A stretch of DNA of 64,000 nucleotides. It comes from Tepidamorphaceae bacterium (GTDB taxonomy: Bacteria > Pseudomonadota > Alphaproteobacteria > Rhizobiales > JAKSCL01). Every line of letters starts with the position of its first letter. Position 1 is the first letter of the stretch. Under the pieces are notes generated by a model, which was given only the letters and a program-made list of their open reading frames with translations, was not told where the DNA came from and made no database searches. The DNA lies in contig JANQPO010000010.1 of the NCBI GenBank assembly GCA_028289445.1, positions 19,513-83,512 on the forward strand. The letters run 5' to 3'. The translations under genes were made by a program, and so were the position numbers. This document shows positions 35,379 through 44,134 of the stretch, one piece after another.

Positions 35379-37427
35379 ATGTCGGACAAAGCCAAGACCA
35401 AACCAACCTGTCTGATTTGCAACTGCGAGCGGACGATGGCGCTGGACGGCGCCACGATTTCGGCTGCGCTCGGCCGAGAGGCACCGCTCAAAGTTCATTC
35501 CCATTTGTGCCGGACCGAAGTCGCCTCATTCGAAGCTTCGCTTGAGGGATCGGACAATCTCCTAGTGGCGTGCACCCAAGAGGCCCCGCTTTTCTCCGAG
35601 ATTGCAGAGGATGCCGCGTTCGCCGGATCGCTTTCCACCGTCAACATCCGCGAAACGGCGGGATGGGCATCCGATGGCGATGCCAATCCGAAAGTCGCCG
35701 CCCTTTTGGCCGCGGCTAGCGTCCCCATAACGCCAACCGGGCAAAAGACGATTACTTCCAATGGCGTGTGTCTCGTTTACGGCGCGGGGCAAGCGGCGCT
35801 TGAGGCGGCGAAGAAGCTTGCCGGTCGGCTCTCCGTCACGCTGCTCCTGACGGATGCCGAAGACCTGATCCCGCCGGACTTTGCAGACATCCCCATCGCG
35901 CTCGGTCGCATTTCCGCCGCGTCGGGTCATCTCGGCGCGTTCCGGATCACGGTCGATGGCTATGCGCCGCTCAGCCCGTCCTCGCGGGCCACGCCGGACT
36001 TCGTCATGGCACGCGATGGCGCCACATCGGAGTGCGACATCATTGTCGACCTTTCCGGCGGTGCCCCGCTCTTTGTTGGCGCGGACAAGCGCGATGGCTA
36101 TCTGCGCGCCGATCCAGGCTATCCGACGGGTATCGCAGAAGCGCTATGGCAGGCCAGCGATCTCGTCGGCGAGTTCGAAAAACCGATCTATGTCGCCTAT
36201 GACCCCGACATCTGCGCGCATTCCCGCAGCGAGCAAGTCGGTTGTTCGAAGTGCCTCGACACCTGCCCCGCCGGCGCGATCGCGCCCGAGGGCGATATCG
36301 TCGTCTACGATACAGGCATCTGCGGCGGATGCGGCGGCTGCGTGGCTGTCTGTCCCTCCGGCGCCGTTTCCTATGCTTTTCCCCGCGCCGGCGATCTCAT
36401 CGCACGCGTCCAAACGACGCTTGAGGTCTACACACGGGCCGGCGGCGAGACACCGATGGTGTTGTTTCACGACGATCGTCACGGGACGCCGCTGATCGGC
36501 GCGATGGCCCGCTTCGGGCGCGGGCTGCCTGTGAATGTCATTCCATTCGCCGTACATTCGGTCACCGCGCTCGGCCACGATGTCTTGGCATCGGTCTTTG
36601 CGGCCGGCGCAAGCCGGATTGCCGTGCTGGCGCCGCCGGACCGCGCCGAGGAGATGGCGGCGCTACAGGCGGAAACGGTTCTAACCAGTGCGATCCTCGA
36701 CGGACTCGGCCTGCACGGCAGCCGTTTCGACATAATCGACGACCCCGACCCCGACGCCGTTGAGGCGCGCCTTCACGATCTAGCAGACGCACCGCCCCTG
36801 CCGGCGTCCGCCTTCGTTCCGACCGGTCCGAAACGCGAGATCGCGCGCGCTGCCATCCAGAAATTACGCGATGCCGCCGAGGCGCCCCCGGATGTTATCG
36901 CGCTGCCGGAAGCAGCGCCCTATGGCCGCATCTCCATCGACACCGACGGGTGCACGCTGTGCCTTGCCTGCGTGTCGTCTTGTCCGGTCGACGCTCTGCT
37001 CGACATGGCCGATAAGCCGGGCGTGCGTTTTGTCGAGGCGGCGTGCGTGCAGTGTGGCCTGTGTCGGACGACCTGCCCGGAGAGTGTGATTTCGCTCGAA
37101 CCGCGGCTGAACATGGCACCATCCGCCCTTTCGCCGGTGACATTGAATGAGGATGAGCCGTTTCACTGTGTCGAATGCGGCAAGCCATTTGGAACAAAGG
37201 CGACCATCGAGCGAATTTCTGCGCAGCTCGCCGGCCGCCATTCGATGTTTCAAAAAGAGGGCGCGGAACGGGTCATCCAAATGTGCGACGACTGCCGCAT
37301 CGCCTGGCAAGCCAACCAGGCCGACAATCCCTTCGCGGCAGGTCCGCGACCGCGTGTGCGGACTACGGCGGATTATCTGGCCGCCCGCGACGGCTCGTTG
37401 TCGGCAGACGATTTTCTAGACGATTGA
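35379..37427 (+). CDS. Large multi-cluster 4Fe-4S protein of the formate dehydrogenase locus
   Basis: 682 residues. CLICNCERTM at the N-terminus, a ferredoxin pair near residues 287-325 (CSKCLDTCPAGAI; CGGCGGCVAVCPSGA), a second pair near 524-570 (CTLCLACVSSCPVDA; CVQCGLCRTTCPESV), and a CVEC/CDDC pair near 597-637 that could bind zinc or a further cluster. The middle part resembles HdrA-type modules without a clear flavin motif. No signal peptide, so cytosolic. Genes like this recur beside DUF3305/3306 and formate dehydrogenase; a role in electron supply for maturation is inference. Confidence 0.85.
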   Translation: MSDKAKTKPTCLICNCERTMALDGATISAALGREAPLKVHSHLCRTEVASFEASLEGSDNLLVACTQEAPLFSEIAEDAAFAGSLSTVNIRETAGWASDGDANPKVAALLAAASVPITPTGQKTITSNGVCLVYGAGQAALEAAKKLAGRLSVTLLLTDAEDLIPPDFADIPIALGRISAASGHLGAFRITVDGYAPLSPSSRATPDFVMARDGATSECDIIVDLSGGAPLFVGADKRDGYLRADPGYPTGIAEALWQASDLVGEFEKPIYVAYDPDICAHSRSEQVGCSKCLDTCPAGAIAPEGDIVVYDTGICGGCGGCVAVCPSGAVSYAFPRAGDLIARVQTTLEVYTRAGGETPMVLFHDDRHGTPLIGAMARFGRGLPVNVIPFAVHSVTALGHDVLASVFAAGASRIAVLAPPDRAEEMAALQAETVLTSAILDGLGLHGSRFDIIDDPDPDAVEARLHDLADAPPLPASAFVPTGPKREIARAAIQKLRDAAEAPPDVIALPEAAPYGRISIDTDGCTLCLACVSSCPVDALLDMADKPGVRFVEAACVQCGLCRTTCPESVISLEPRLNMAPSALSPVTLNEDEPFHCVECGKPFGTKATIERISAQLAGRHSMFQKEGAERVIQMCDDCRIAWQANQADNPFAAGPRPRVRTTADYLAARDGSLSADDFLDD

Positions 37428-37435
37428 CGTGCAGC

Positions 37436-37720
37436 TCAACCGCCGAACTGGCCCTCGCAGAACTGGATCGCGCGGGTCTTGAACGAGTCGTATTGCCGCT
37501 CGTCGATCACGCCGTTCGATCGCATCGTGTCGACGGCACCGACTCGCTCGGCGATGCAGTCGTCGAGCGCCGGGATCCCGGTCGATTGCGGAACAGCTTC
37601 GGTCTCGATGCGGGATTGGTGAACCAGATAGATTCCCGCACCGCAGGCGACGGCGACGATCAGCGCAATCATCCGCGTGATCCAGCTATCGACGAATGTC
37701 GCTTCGCCGGGCGAACTCAT
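37436..37720 (-). CDS. Small single-TM protein, end of the fdh operon
   Basis: 94 residues with one TM segment (MIALIVAVACGAGIYLV) and a C-terminal domain with two cysteines (LDDCIAERVGAVDTM and IQFCEGQFGG) likely outside the cytosol. No family recognised. It overlaps the upstream DUF6352 gene by four bases (ATGA), so it belongs to the operon, and is convergent with the ferredoxin gene at a gap of eight bases. Confidence 0.72.
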   Translation of the reverse strand: MSSPGEATFVDSWITRMIALIVAVACGAGIYLVHQSRIETEAVPQSTGIPALDDCIAERVGAVDTMRSNGVIDERQYDSFKTRAIQFCEGQFGG

Positions 37721-38745
37721 GATGTCCCGACGAGCGGCAGATTGGTGAGGAGGTTCTGCGGCTTCATCTTGACCTTGTTCGCCCGCGACATCGCCAGCCC
37801 CAAGTAAACCGGCTTGCCGCGCACCGCCGGGATCACCCTGTCCTGATCCATGATCTCCATGACGAACAATGCGAGGATTTGTTGAAGTTGGTCAACGCCG
37901 ACGGGCTCGCCATCATAAAGGCCGTTCAAGATGGCGGTGGCGTCGGCGTCGAGCCCGATATGCCAAGCCCAACGCTCGTCGGTGATCTTGCGAACCGGCT
38001 GCACGCGCACTTTCAGGCGATGGAAATGATCGAGCCAGACCTCGACAACGCGTGCAAACGCGTCGACCGCCGGCTGGGTGAACCGAAAGTCGACGACCGT
38101 ATCGAACCGGTCGGCGCGTGCCCAGTACATGGACTTGTTGTCCTCGTCGAGAACATCGAGGCTGACTTCGCGCATTGGCGTGTCAGCGGTCTTCAGCAAC
38201 TGGCCGAGCGCACCAAGGCCGCCGGTCTCGGCGAACGTCTCGACGATCTCGTCGTCGGCCAGCATGATCCGGCCCTCGTCCAGATTGACGTTCTGATCGC
38301 GGAAGAAGATCTCCGCCGCCCGCACCCGCATCGGATCGTCGGTGTCCCGCAGCGCGTTGCGCAGGATCAGATGCACCATCTGATCCAAAAAGACGGGCGG
38401 CAGCACCACCGGCTCGGCGCCGAAAAGCGCCAGGTAAGCTGCTTCGATTGTACCGGCGCGGGCGAGATGGTCGCGGAATCGGACGACGATGCGATAAGTC
38501 TCGACCGCATCCGCATCGGCGATCGCCACGATCTCACGGTCTTCGACTGGTCGCAACGGATCGGCCATCAGCGCCTCGAATAGCGCGATTTCGGCGGGGC
38601 AAGACTCCTCCACGGGATGTACTTCCGGGCGGGTCAGATAGGCGCGCAGATAGTCCGGTGTCACTTGCAGCCAGCCATCGGCGTTCCGCTCGACGAGATG
38701 AATGCCGGCCGACTTCCAAAAATCGTGCTTGCCCGCGTCATCCAT
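37717..38745 (-). CDS. DUF6352 protein
   Basis: 342 residues from ATG 38745; the frame is open a further 104 codons upstream, but those overlap DUF6505 and look like shadow. N-terminal FWKSAGIHLVERNADGWLQVTPDYLRAYLTRPE-type region and the C-terminal DRVIPAVRGKPVYLGLAMSRA are typical of DUF6352, a family confined to formate dehydrogenase accessory clusters. No signal peptide. Function unknown. Confidence 0.85.
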   Translation of the reverse strand: MDDAGKHDFWKSAGIHLVERNADGWLQVTPDYLRAYLTRPEVHPVEESCPAEIALFEALMADPLRPVEDREIVAIADADAVETYRIVVRFRDHLARAGTIEAAYLALFGAEPVVLPPVFLDQMVHLILRNALRDTDDPMRVRAAEIFFRDQNVNLDEGRIMLADDEIVETFAETGGLGALGQLLKTADTPMREVSLDVLDEDNKSMYWARADRFDTVVDFRFTQPAVDAFARVVEVWLDHFHRLKVRVQPVRKITDERWAWHIGLDADATAILNGLYDGEPVGVDQLQQILALFVMEIMDQDRVIPAVRGKPVYLGLAMSRANKVKMKPQNLLTNLPLVGTS

Positions 38746-39220
38746 CGTCGACGACATCCCAAATGCGCGTATGCAACTCTCCGTCAGGCATAACGACCGT
38801 TCGATAGGTTTCGCGAACATCGCCGGTGTCATCGACTTCGCGGGACACCGCCAGAAGCGTGTTGACCGGTTGCTCGGCTGCAAGTCCGGCGGCGAACGCC
38901 ATTTCATCGGCCGCGACCTTGAGCGCCGCTGCCCGATCCGGCGCGCCGAACGCGGCAACGAGGGCATCGGCGAACCGCGCATGCGTTTCGGTCCACGCAG
39001 TGTCGTCGGCTTCCCCGACCGCCACGAAGGTCGAGCGGCCGTAGCTCGCAAGCCCAAGGAACCCGTTGGCGAAGGCCTGTTTGTCCTTGCCCGTCAGCGC
39101 GTCAGGCGCGCGGTCCCAGAACGCAAAGGCGCCGGACACAGCCCACTCATCCGGTCCGGCGGCCTGCTCAAAGACATGCTCGTCGGACGCATCGAAGCGG
39201 ATCGTGCGCAGCACTTTCAC
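38738..39220 (-). CDS. DUF6505 protein
   Basis: 160 residues: MKVLRTIRFDASDEHVFEQAA, GAFAFWDRAPDALTGKDKQAF and the end DGELHTRIWDVVDD fit DUF6505. It overlaps both neighbours (BPL-like gene by 4 bp, DUF6352 by 8 bp), so translation of the three is coupled. Cytosolic; role unknown. Confidence 0.85.
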   Translation of the reverse strand: MKVLRTIRFDASDEHVFEQAAGPDEWAVSGAFAFWDRAPDALTGKDKQAFANGFLGLASYGRSTFVAVGEADDTAWTETHARFADALVAAFGAPDRAAALKVAADEMAFAAGLAAEQPVNTLLAVSREVDDTGDVRETYRTVVMPDGELHTRIWDVVDDG

Positions 39221-39972
39221 GATACGCCTGCCATGTCCGTCTCAGCGGGCATTGCGTCAAGCGTCATGATGCTCTCAACGCCGGTCTCGGTCCGCAGCAG
39301 CAGATTGCCGCGATCATCCAAACCAACAAAGGTTCCTGTCACAACACCCTGCTTGGTTTCGACGGTGACTGTTTCTCCGACATCGCGGCATCGTCCCAGC
39401 CAGGTCTCGTGAACCGAGGCAAACCCCTCCGTCTCCCATGTGTCGACCCAAGCGAGAAAATGGCGCGAGACGGACTCCAGAAGCTGGGTCCGATCGATCT
39501 CGGCGCAGCCCTCCTCATAGAGCGTGGTCCGGTCGGCTATTTGGCCCGGTTCCGTTCGGCGGTCCGTTGAGCGGATCGCCAAAGTCAGGCCGACAACCAT
39601 CCACGGCGGCGGGGCGTTCGATGCCTGCGACGGCGCAATCGCGATGCGCGCCCGCCCGGCATTGGCGCCATTGACGTCGATCCCGCCCGGCCAGCGATAG
39701 TAGACCCCCACCTCGGGCGGTGCCAACGCGCCGACGGCATCGCCGAGCGCGACCATTGTGAGGAAGAGCATCTCTGCCGCCTGATCGCCAACCACATCCG
39801 GCTCAAGCACGATGGCGTAGTCGAGCCGATCCGTGTCGCGCGCCCAGACAAGATCGCCGGCGGTCAGCCGACCCTCATCGGCCTGACGCACGGCGACATC
39901 GAACGGGCGATTGGGCGCGCTGACGCCGTGACCAGTCAAGAGCGGCGGAAACGTCGGGTCCGGCAGATGCAT
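39217..39972 (-). CDS. Biotin/lipoate-ligase-like protein with DUF4444 tail
   Basis: 251 residues. The fold region from about residue 20 to 170 resembles biotin/lipoate-protein ligases, and the C-terminal 65 residues (ETVTVETKQGVVTGTFVGLDDRGNLLLR) form the SH3-like DUF4444 tail. Catalytic landmarks are degenerate: the GRGRxGR loop is ARDTDRLD, and KWPND..xxxRKxxG reads RWPGGIDVNGANAGRA, so the ligase Lys and the Asp are absent. It is likely a binding or scaffold protein rather than an active ligase. It starts 1 bp after DUF6494. Confidence 0.8.
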   Translation of the reverse strand: MHLPDPTFPPLLTGHGVSAPNRPFDVAVRQADEGRLTAGDLVWARDTDRLDYAIVLEPDVVGDQAAEMLFLTMVALGDAVGALAPPEVGVYYRWPGGIDVNGANAGRARIAIAPSQASNAPPPWMVVGLTLAIRSTDRRTEPGQIADRTTLYEEGCAEIDRTQLLESVSRHFLAWVDTWETEGFASVHETWLGRCRDVGETVTVETKQGVVTGTFVGLDDRGNLLLRTETGVESIMTLDAMPAETDMAGVS

Positions 39973-39973
39973 C

Positions 39974-40162
39974 TCAGTCGAGGTCGATTTCGCCTTCGAC
40001 GACGTGGTTCAAGTCGGCGTTTTCGGCCGTCAGGACCATTTTCACCTTCATGGTGCCGCCGGACGCACCGGCGGCGGCGTCCTCGATGGCGCGCTGCGAG
40101 GTCACACCAACCTGTTTGAGGAATTTGCGCATCGACATGTTAAAGACATCCGGTTCGGTCAT
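39974..40162 (-). CDS. DUF6494 protein
   Basis: 62 residues: MTEPDVFNMSMRKFLKQVGV, TSQRAIEDAAAG and the acidic end match DUF6494, a very small family member of this same cluster. No membrane segment. It precedes the BPL-like gene by 1 bp and follows the protease gene by 21 bp. Function unknown. Confidence 0.82.
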   Translation of the reverse strand: MTEPDVFNMSMRKFLKQVGVTSQRAIEDAAAGASGGTMKVKMVLTAENADLNHVVEGEIDLD

Positions 40163-40183
40163 CCGGCTCTCCTTGGCTTGAAC

Positions 40184-41134
40184 TTATGGGGTCGGAAACT
40201 CTAGCGCGATTGTCAGCGTTTCGGCGTTGCGGATCAATTCGACTTCTATCGAAGCCGGCGCGCGGTGACGCGCAAGCGCCGCGACAAGATCCGCCTCGCG
40301 ACGGATGGCGCGTCCGCCAGCCCGCGTCAGGATATCGTCGCGCTGGAGTCCGGCTTCGACGCCAACTCCACCCTCGACGACACCGACGATCCGGGCGCCG
40401 GCCGGTCCGATCTGCTTGGGCGGCGGATGTGGCATCAAACGCAGCCCAGGGTCGAGCCATGCGACGCGTCCATCATCGCGCAAGTCCTCAAAGACCCGCA
40501 GTGCGAGCGGCAGGGTCACAGCGAAATTCATGCCGATATTGGCGTCCGATTGTTTGGTGAAGATCGCGGATATCACGCCGACAAGTGCACCGTCGGGATC
40601 GACCAGCGCGCCACCTGACGCGCCTGGATTGATCGCCGCATCCGTCTGGATGAAATCTTCGACTTGGTTGAAGCCGATCCCGGCCCGATGGACGGCGGAG
40701 ACAGTCCCGCAGGTCGCCGAGAGGCCCAGCCCGAAGGCATTGCCGATCGCGCAAACCTCGTCGCCGGGCGCAACCTCGCCTGCCAGTTCGATTGCCCGAA
40801 GCGGCTCAGCCAGACGCAACAGAGCCAGATCGCTGGCCCGGTCGAACGCCACCAGACCGGCGCTTTGGATCGTCCCCTCGTGGTCTCGGACACCGATCTC
40901 GTCGGCCGGACCGACGACATGTGCGGCCGTCAGCACATAGCGGCCATCGTCTAGCACCACGCCCGAGCCTTCCGGTTCATCGGGATCGGGCGGGCGGCCG
41001 GGCCAGACCGGGAGTACGCTGACGACGCTTTGCCGCGCCCGCTCGATTGCGTCCGACATGTCGTGAGCAGAAGCGGCCGCCGCCGAACCGATCAGTAGCG
41101 GGACCGCAAGGCTAACCGTTCGCCAGACCCTCAA
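40184..41134 (-). CDS. HtrA/DegP-like periplasmic serine protease
   Basis: 316 residues if it starts at TTG 41134, which gives a proper signal peptide (LRVWRTVSLAVPLLIGSAAAASA). The trypsin-like triad is visible: His in LTAAHVVG, Asp in ASDLALLRL, Ser in NPGASGGALVD. One C-terminal PDZ domain follows (ARIVGVVEGGVGVEAGLQRDDIL). Start and the preceding small ORF overlap by TTGA, so it is translationally coupled. It probably does quality control of the exported dehydrogenase subunits; this role is inferred only from the operon. Confidence 0.85.
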   Translation of the reverse strand: MRVWRTVSLAVPLLIGSAAAASAHDMSDAIERARQSVVSVLPVWPGRPPDPDEPEGSGVVLDDGRYVLTAAHVVGPADEIGVRDHEGTIQSAGLVAFDRASDLALLRLAEPLRAIELAGEVAPGDEVCAIGNAFGLGLSATCGTVSAVHRAGIGFNQVEDFIQTDAAINPGASGGALVDPDGALVGVISAIFTKQSDANIGMNFAVTLPLALRVFEDLRDDGRVAWLDPGLRLMPHPPPKQIGPAGARIVGVVEGGVGVEAGLQRDDILTRAGGRAIRREADLVAALARHRAPASIEVELIRNAETLTIALEFPTP

Positions 41135-41253
41135 AGGCGCACATTCGGCGAGATGAAGATCTCCTCTGCCGATGACGGCAGCTGGTCGAGCACCGCCCAT
41201 GCCCCAATGCTGATGACAACGATTAAGAGGATACTGATCTGGAACGCTTTCAT
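41131..41253 (-). CDS. 40-residue single-TM small protein
   Basis: Short frame: MKAFQISILLIVVISIGAWA is one membrane segment, followed by VLDQLPSSAEEIFISPN and VRL. It fits the 134-bp gap exactly, 15 bp after the WD40-cytochrome gene, and its stop overlaps the protease TTG start. These spacings support a real small gene. It may anchor or assist the membrane complex; no family recognised. Confidence 0.62.
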   Translation of the reverse strand: MKAFQISILLIVVISIGAWAVLDQLPSSAEEIFISPNVRL

Positions 41254-41268
41254 GCTCAAACCCGTCTC

Positions 41269-42588
41269 TTAGTTCTCTTGTGGGGCGGTGGCTCGCTTCA
41301 AGAAGGCGACCAGCGCCTGCAATTCGCTCGGCGATTTGATCCGCTGGATCGGCATCTTGGTGCCAGGGGTCACGATGTCCGGCCCGGCATCGAAAAGGTG
41401 TCCGATCGTTTCGTCCGACCATACGATTGTACTCTCGCGGAGCGCCTTGGAATAGGGGTAGCCAGGCAGCGTGCCGGCTTCGCGGCCAAAGACGCCGTAA
41501 AGCGTCGGTCCGGCGCGATTGGCGTCGTCTGGCGTCAACGTATGGCAGACGGAACATTTGCGGGCGAATTGCCGCTCGCCCGGATCGGTGATGTCGGTGA
41601 CCTGAAAGCGGCGCGGAAACTCGGTCTGCACGGCCTCAAAGGCTTTGCGCGGCCGCACCTGCCATCCAATCACATAGTCGTCGAGACCGGCGTGATAGAG
41701 CCGCCGGCCATCGTCGGCAAAGGCAAGCCCCCAGGCCGGACCGAAGCCGCTCTCGTGCTCCTCGGCCAGCGTCCAGCCGGCGGTCTCATAGACCCGGATC
41801 ATGCCTTGAGCGTCGCCGATGGCGACCAGACCGGCGTCGATGACGCTCGATAAAATCGGGCTTTCGTGGCTTGGGAGCGCCAGAAGCGTTTCGCCCGTTT
41901 CGATAAAGACGATCTGCGCCGTGCCGTCGATGGCGCCGAAGAGGACGTGCGCATCGCCCGGAAGCGCCCGAACGATGTTGATGCCCCAGCCGTGATCGTG
42001 AACGACCCGCACCGGCCGGCGCTCCGCGACGTCCCACAGCCGCACGGTTCCATCATAGGCGCCGGAAAACAGCCATTGCCCGTTGCCTGAAAACGTCACC
42101 GTGTTGACATTGCCGCGATGCCCTTCGAACACCGCGACCTCGGTGCGTTTGGTCAAGTCGAATAGCCGGACGCGTCCGTCCCAGCCGGCACTGGCGGCAT
42201 GGCGTCCATCGGCCGAAACAGCGACATCAAGGATTTTCTCGCCGCCGGCGTCGAACCGCTTCGATACTTCGCCGGTCGTCAGATCCCACAGAATGACGGT
42301 GCCGTCATCCGAGGCCGAGACCGCCAAATCGCTTCCGGGAACGAAGACCGCGTCGTTGACCGCTGCGTCATGCCCGACAAGGCGCTGACCGACGCGCCCC
42401 TCCTCGCTGTCGAGGTCCCACTCGATGATCGTGTAGTCGAATGAGCCGGACAAAGCCCGGCGGCCGTCATCGACGATGGCAATAGATTTGACCGGACCGC
42501 CATGGCCCGAAAGTCGCTCCGGCCAGCCGTCGGCGCCCGCGGGCGCGATGCTCAAGGCCAGACCTGCGGCGAGTATTAGCGCTCGCAT
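41269..42588 (-). CDS. WD40-repeat / cytochrome c fusion protein
   Basis: 439 residues with a signal peptide (MRALILAAGLALSIAPAGADG). About seven WD40-type blades follow, for example RLSGHGGPVKSIAIVDDG, DAAVNDAVFVPGSDLAVSAS and HRGNVNTVTFSGNGQWLFSG, ending near residue 320. A C-terminal cytochrome c domain has the heme site CSVCH near residue 345 and the Met ligand in TPGTKMPI. It is periplasmic, and may take electrons from, or dock on, the formate dehydrogenase gamma subunit, whose gene is 17 bp upstream. Confidence 0.9.
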   Translation of the reverse strand: MRALILAAGLALSIAPAGADGWPERLSGHGGPVKSIAIVDDGRRALSGSFDYTIIEWDLDSEEGRVGQRLVGHDAAVNDAVFVPGSDLAVSASDDGTVILWDLTTGEVSKRFDAGGEKILDVAVSADGRHAASAGWDGRVRLFDLTKRTEVAVFEGHRGNVNTVTFSGNGQWLFSGAYDGTVRLWDVAERRPVRVVHDHGWGINIVRALPGDAHVLFGAIDGTAQIVFIETGETLLALPSHESPILSSVIDAGLVAIGDAQGMIRVYETAGWTLAEEHESGFGPAWGLAFADDGRRLYHAGLDDYVIGWQVRPRKAFEAVQTEFPRRFQVTDITDPGERQFARKCSVCHTLTPDDANRAGPTLYGVFGREAGTLPGYPYSKALRESTIVWSDETIGHLFDAGPDIVTPGTKMPIQRIKSPSELQALVAFLKRATAPQEN

Positions 42589-42605
42589 TCAAACGAAGAC
42601 CGCGA

Positions 42606-43748
42606 TCACTCGGCCGGCGCCGTGGCACCGGAACCGCCGGCCGGCGGTGGAGTGTCGGCGTCGTGGATCCAATCGCGATGCTGGTCGACCCACAGCGAGT
42701 GGTGCTCCTTGGCCCAGTTTAAATCGACCTCGCCGGAGCCCATGGCATCGAACGCACCCTCCATCCCGATCGAACCGATATAGATGTGGGCCAGGATCAC
42801 GCAGATCAGAAACACGCTCATGGCGGTGTGCCAGAGCTGTGCGAGTTGCTGCTCCTGCATGCCTGTGAGCACTGTCGGCAGCTCCGTCCCGAAAATGCCG
42901 TTCACCAGAACGAAGGTGTCGGCAAAGAACGTCGTGGAGAAGGGAAAGAGCAAGGCCCATCCCGACAACGAGACGGAGAACCCGCCCAGGATCGTTAGCC
43001 AGAAGATGATCTTCTGCCCGGCATTGAACTTTTTGGCTGGCGGATGGGAGTGCTTCGACAGCAGGCCGCCGGCCCGGACCAGCCAGTTCAAGTCGCGCCA
43101 ATGGGGCAGATTGAACCAGATCCACGCCAGGAAAACCCACACGAGGCCAGCCATGAAGGCGAAGGCGACGTAGTTATGCGCGAACTTGCCCCAAAGCGAG
43201 ATGGCGCCAAAGGCTTCCGCGCCGATGAGATCGGGTAGGAAGTAACGTCCAAACATCAGGTTCAGGCCGGTCAGACCCAAGACGATGAACGACACGGCAA
43301 TCAGCCAGTGTCCAGTGCGCTCCCAACCCTTGAACCGGGTGATCTGCGTGTCGGAGCGACCCGCCTCGATCCGGATGCGTCCGCGTAGGAGAAAGAACAG
43401 GGCCAGAAAGCCGATGGTTCCCAAAATGGCGTAGGCGCTGTAGGTCGAAACCGGGCCGTTTCGGATGGCGCGCCACAACTCACCTTCGGACTGAATCAAG
43501 GTGCCGGCATTTTTGTCGGGGATCGAAACATTGCCTGTTACGCCCTGACGCACCGCACGCCACAGGTCGGAATCGGACGTCAGTCCACGTGTATTTCCCG
43601 GAACGGCCCCGGCAACCGGACTTTCGGTCAAGGCCTCGGGGACCTCCGTTTGCGACCAGGATTCACGCTCGAACGCGACAAAGGCCAAACAAACAATCGC
43701 CAATGTCAAAATAAACTTACGAAACGGATGGTGCTTTATCCGCGACAT
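42606..43748 (-). CDS. fdhC: Formate dehydrogenase gamma subunit (cytochrome b556)
   Basis: 380 residues. N-terminal signal-like segment, a periplasmic stretch of about 80 residues, then four TM helices typical of FdhC/FdoI: AYAILGTIGFLALFFLL, TGHWLIAVSFIVLGLTGLNLMF, HNYVAFAFMAGLVWVFLAW and LWHTAMSVFLICVILAHIYIG, with paired His for two b hemes. It anchors the alpha/beta subunits and passes electrons to quinone. The N-terminal extension is longer than in E. coli. Confidence 0.93.
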   Translation of the reverse strand: MSRIKHHPFRKFILTLAIVCLAFVAFERESWSQTEVPEALTESPVAGAVPGNTRGLTSDSDLWRAVRQGVTGNVSIPDKNAGTLIQSEGELWRAIRNGPVSTYSAYAILGTIGFLALFFLLRGRIRIEAGRSDTQITRFKGWERTGHWLIAVSFIVLGLTGLNLMFGRYFLPDLIGAEAFGAISLWGKFAHNYVAFAFMAGLVWVFLAWIWFNLPHWRDLNWLVRAGGLLSKHSHPPAKKFNAGQKIIFWLTILGGFSVSLSGWALLFPFSTTFFADTFVLVNGIFGTELPTVLTGMQEQQLAQLWHTAMSVFLICVILAHIYIGSIGMEGAFDAMGSGEVDLNWAKEHHSLWVDQHRDWIHDADTPPPAGGSGATAPAE

Positions 43749-43762
43749 TGGTCAGCTCCCAC

Positions 43763-43972
43763 TTACATTCTTTGGCCGTCGCCACGTCGATTGAGGGCGC
43801 GCAGGGTCTCTTCGTCCAAAGGCTCGTCAGCCGGTCCGCTGTAGACGCCCTTCTCAAGGATAAGCGCCCGGTCTTGCTCGCTCTCGCGGCAACCGCCGAG
43901 CGCGACCATTGTCGCCGCACAGGTCCCAATCAGGGCCAGTCGCGATATGCGTCTGCTGCGCACTTCATCCAT
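43763..43972 (-). CDS. Small putative lipoprotein in the fdh operon
   Basis: About 69 residues from ATG 43972 (an ATG at 43987 is possible). Basic start RSRRISRLALIGTCAA, lipobox VALGGC, then a short acidic mature peptide (AILEKGVYSGPADEPLDEE). No family recognised. It lies between fdhB and fdhC with a hairpin upstream. Confidence 0.62.
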   Translation of the reverse strand: MDEVRSRRISRLALIGTCAATMVALGGCRESEQDRALILEKGVYSGPADEPLDEETLRALNRRGDGQRM

Positions 43973-44062
43973 TGTGACCGGCCCCAACCTTTGAACCGCA
44001 CTCCGTTCCGCCGCGCAACTGCGTTGGACTAAGAGCTCCGGCTCCCACTGTTTCAGACGAAA

Positions 44063-44090
44063 GCGGATCGGAACACTTGCTCCGATCCGC
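44063..44090 (-). terminator. Hairpin between fdhB and the small lipoprotein gene
   Basis: A 10-bp stem GCGGATCGGA/TCCGATCCGC with an 8-nt loop and a short TTTCG tail on the minus strand. It sits in the only large gap of the operon (162 bp) and could be an attenuator or processing site that sets lower expression of the downstream genes. Confidence 0.5.
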
Positions 44091-44134
44091 CATTCACGCG
44101 GGGCGCGAGGGAAACTCCCGCCCTAACTCGCGTC

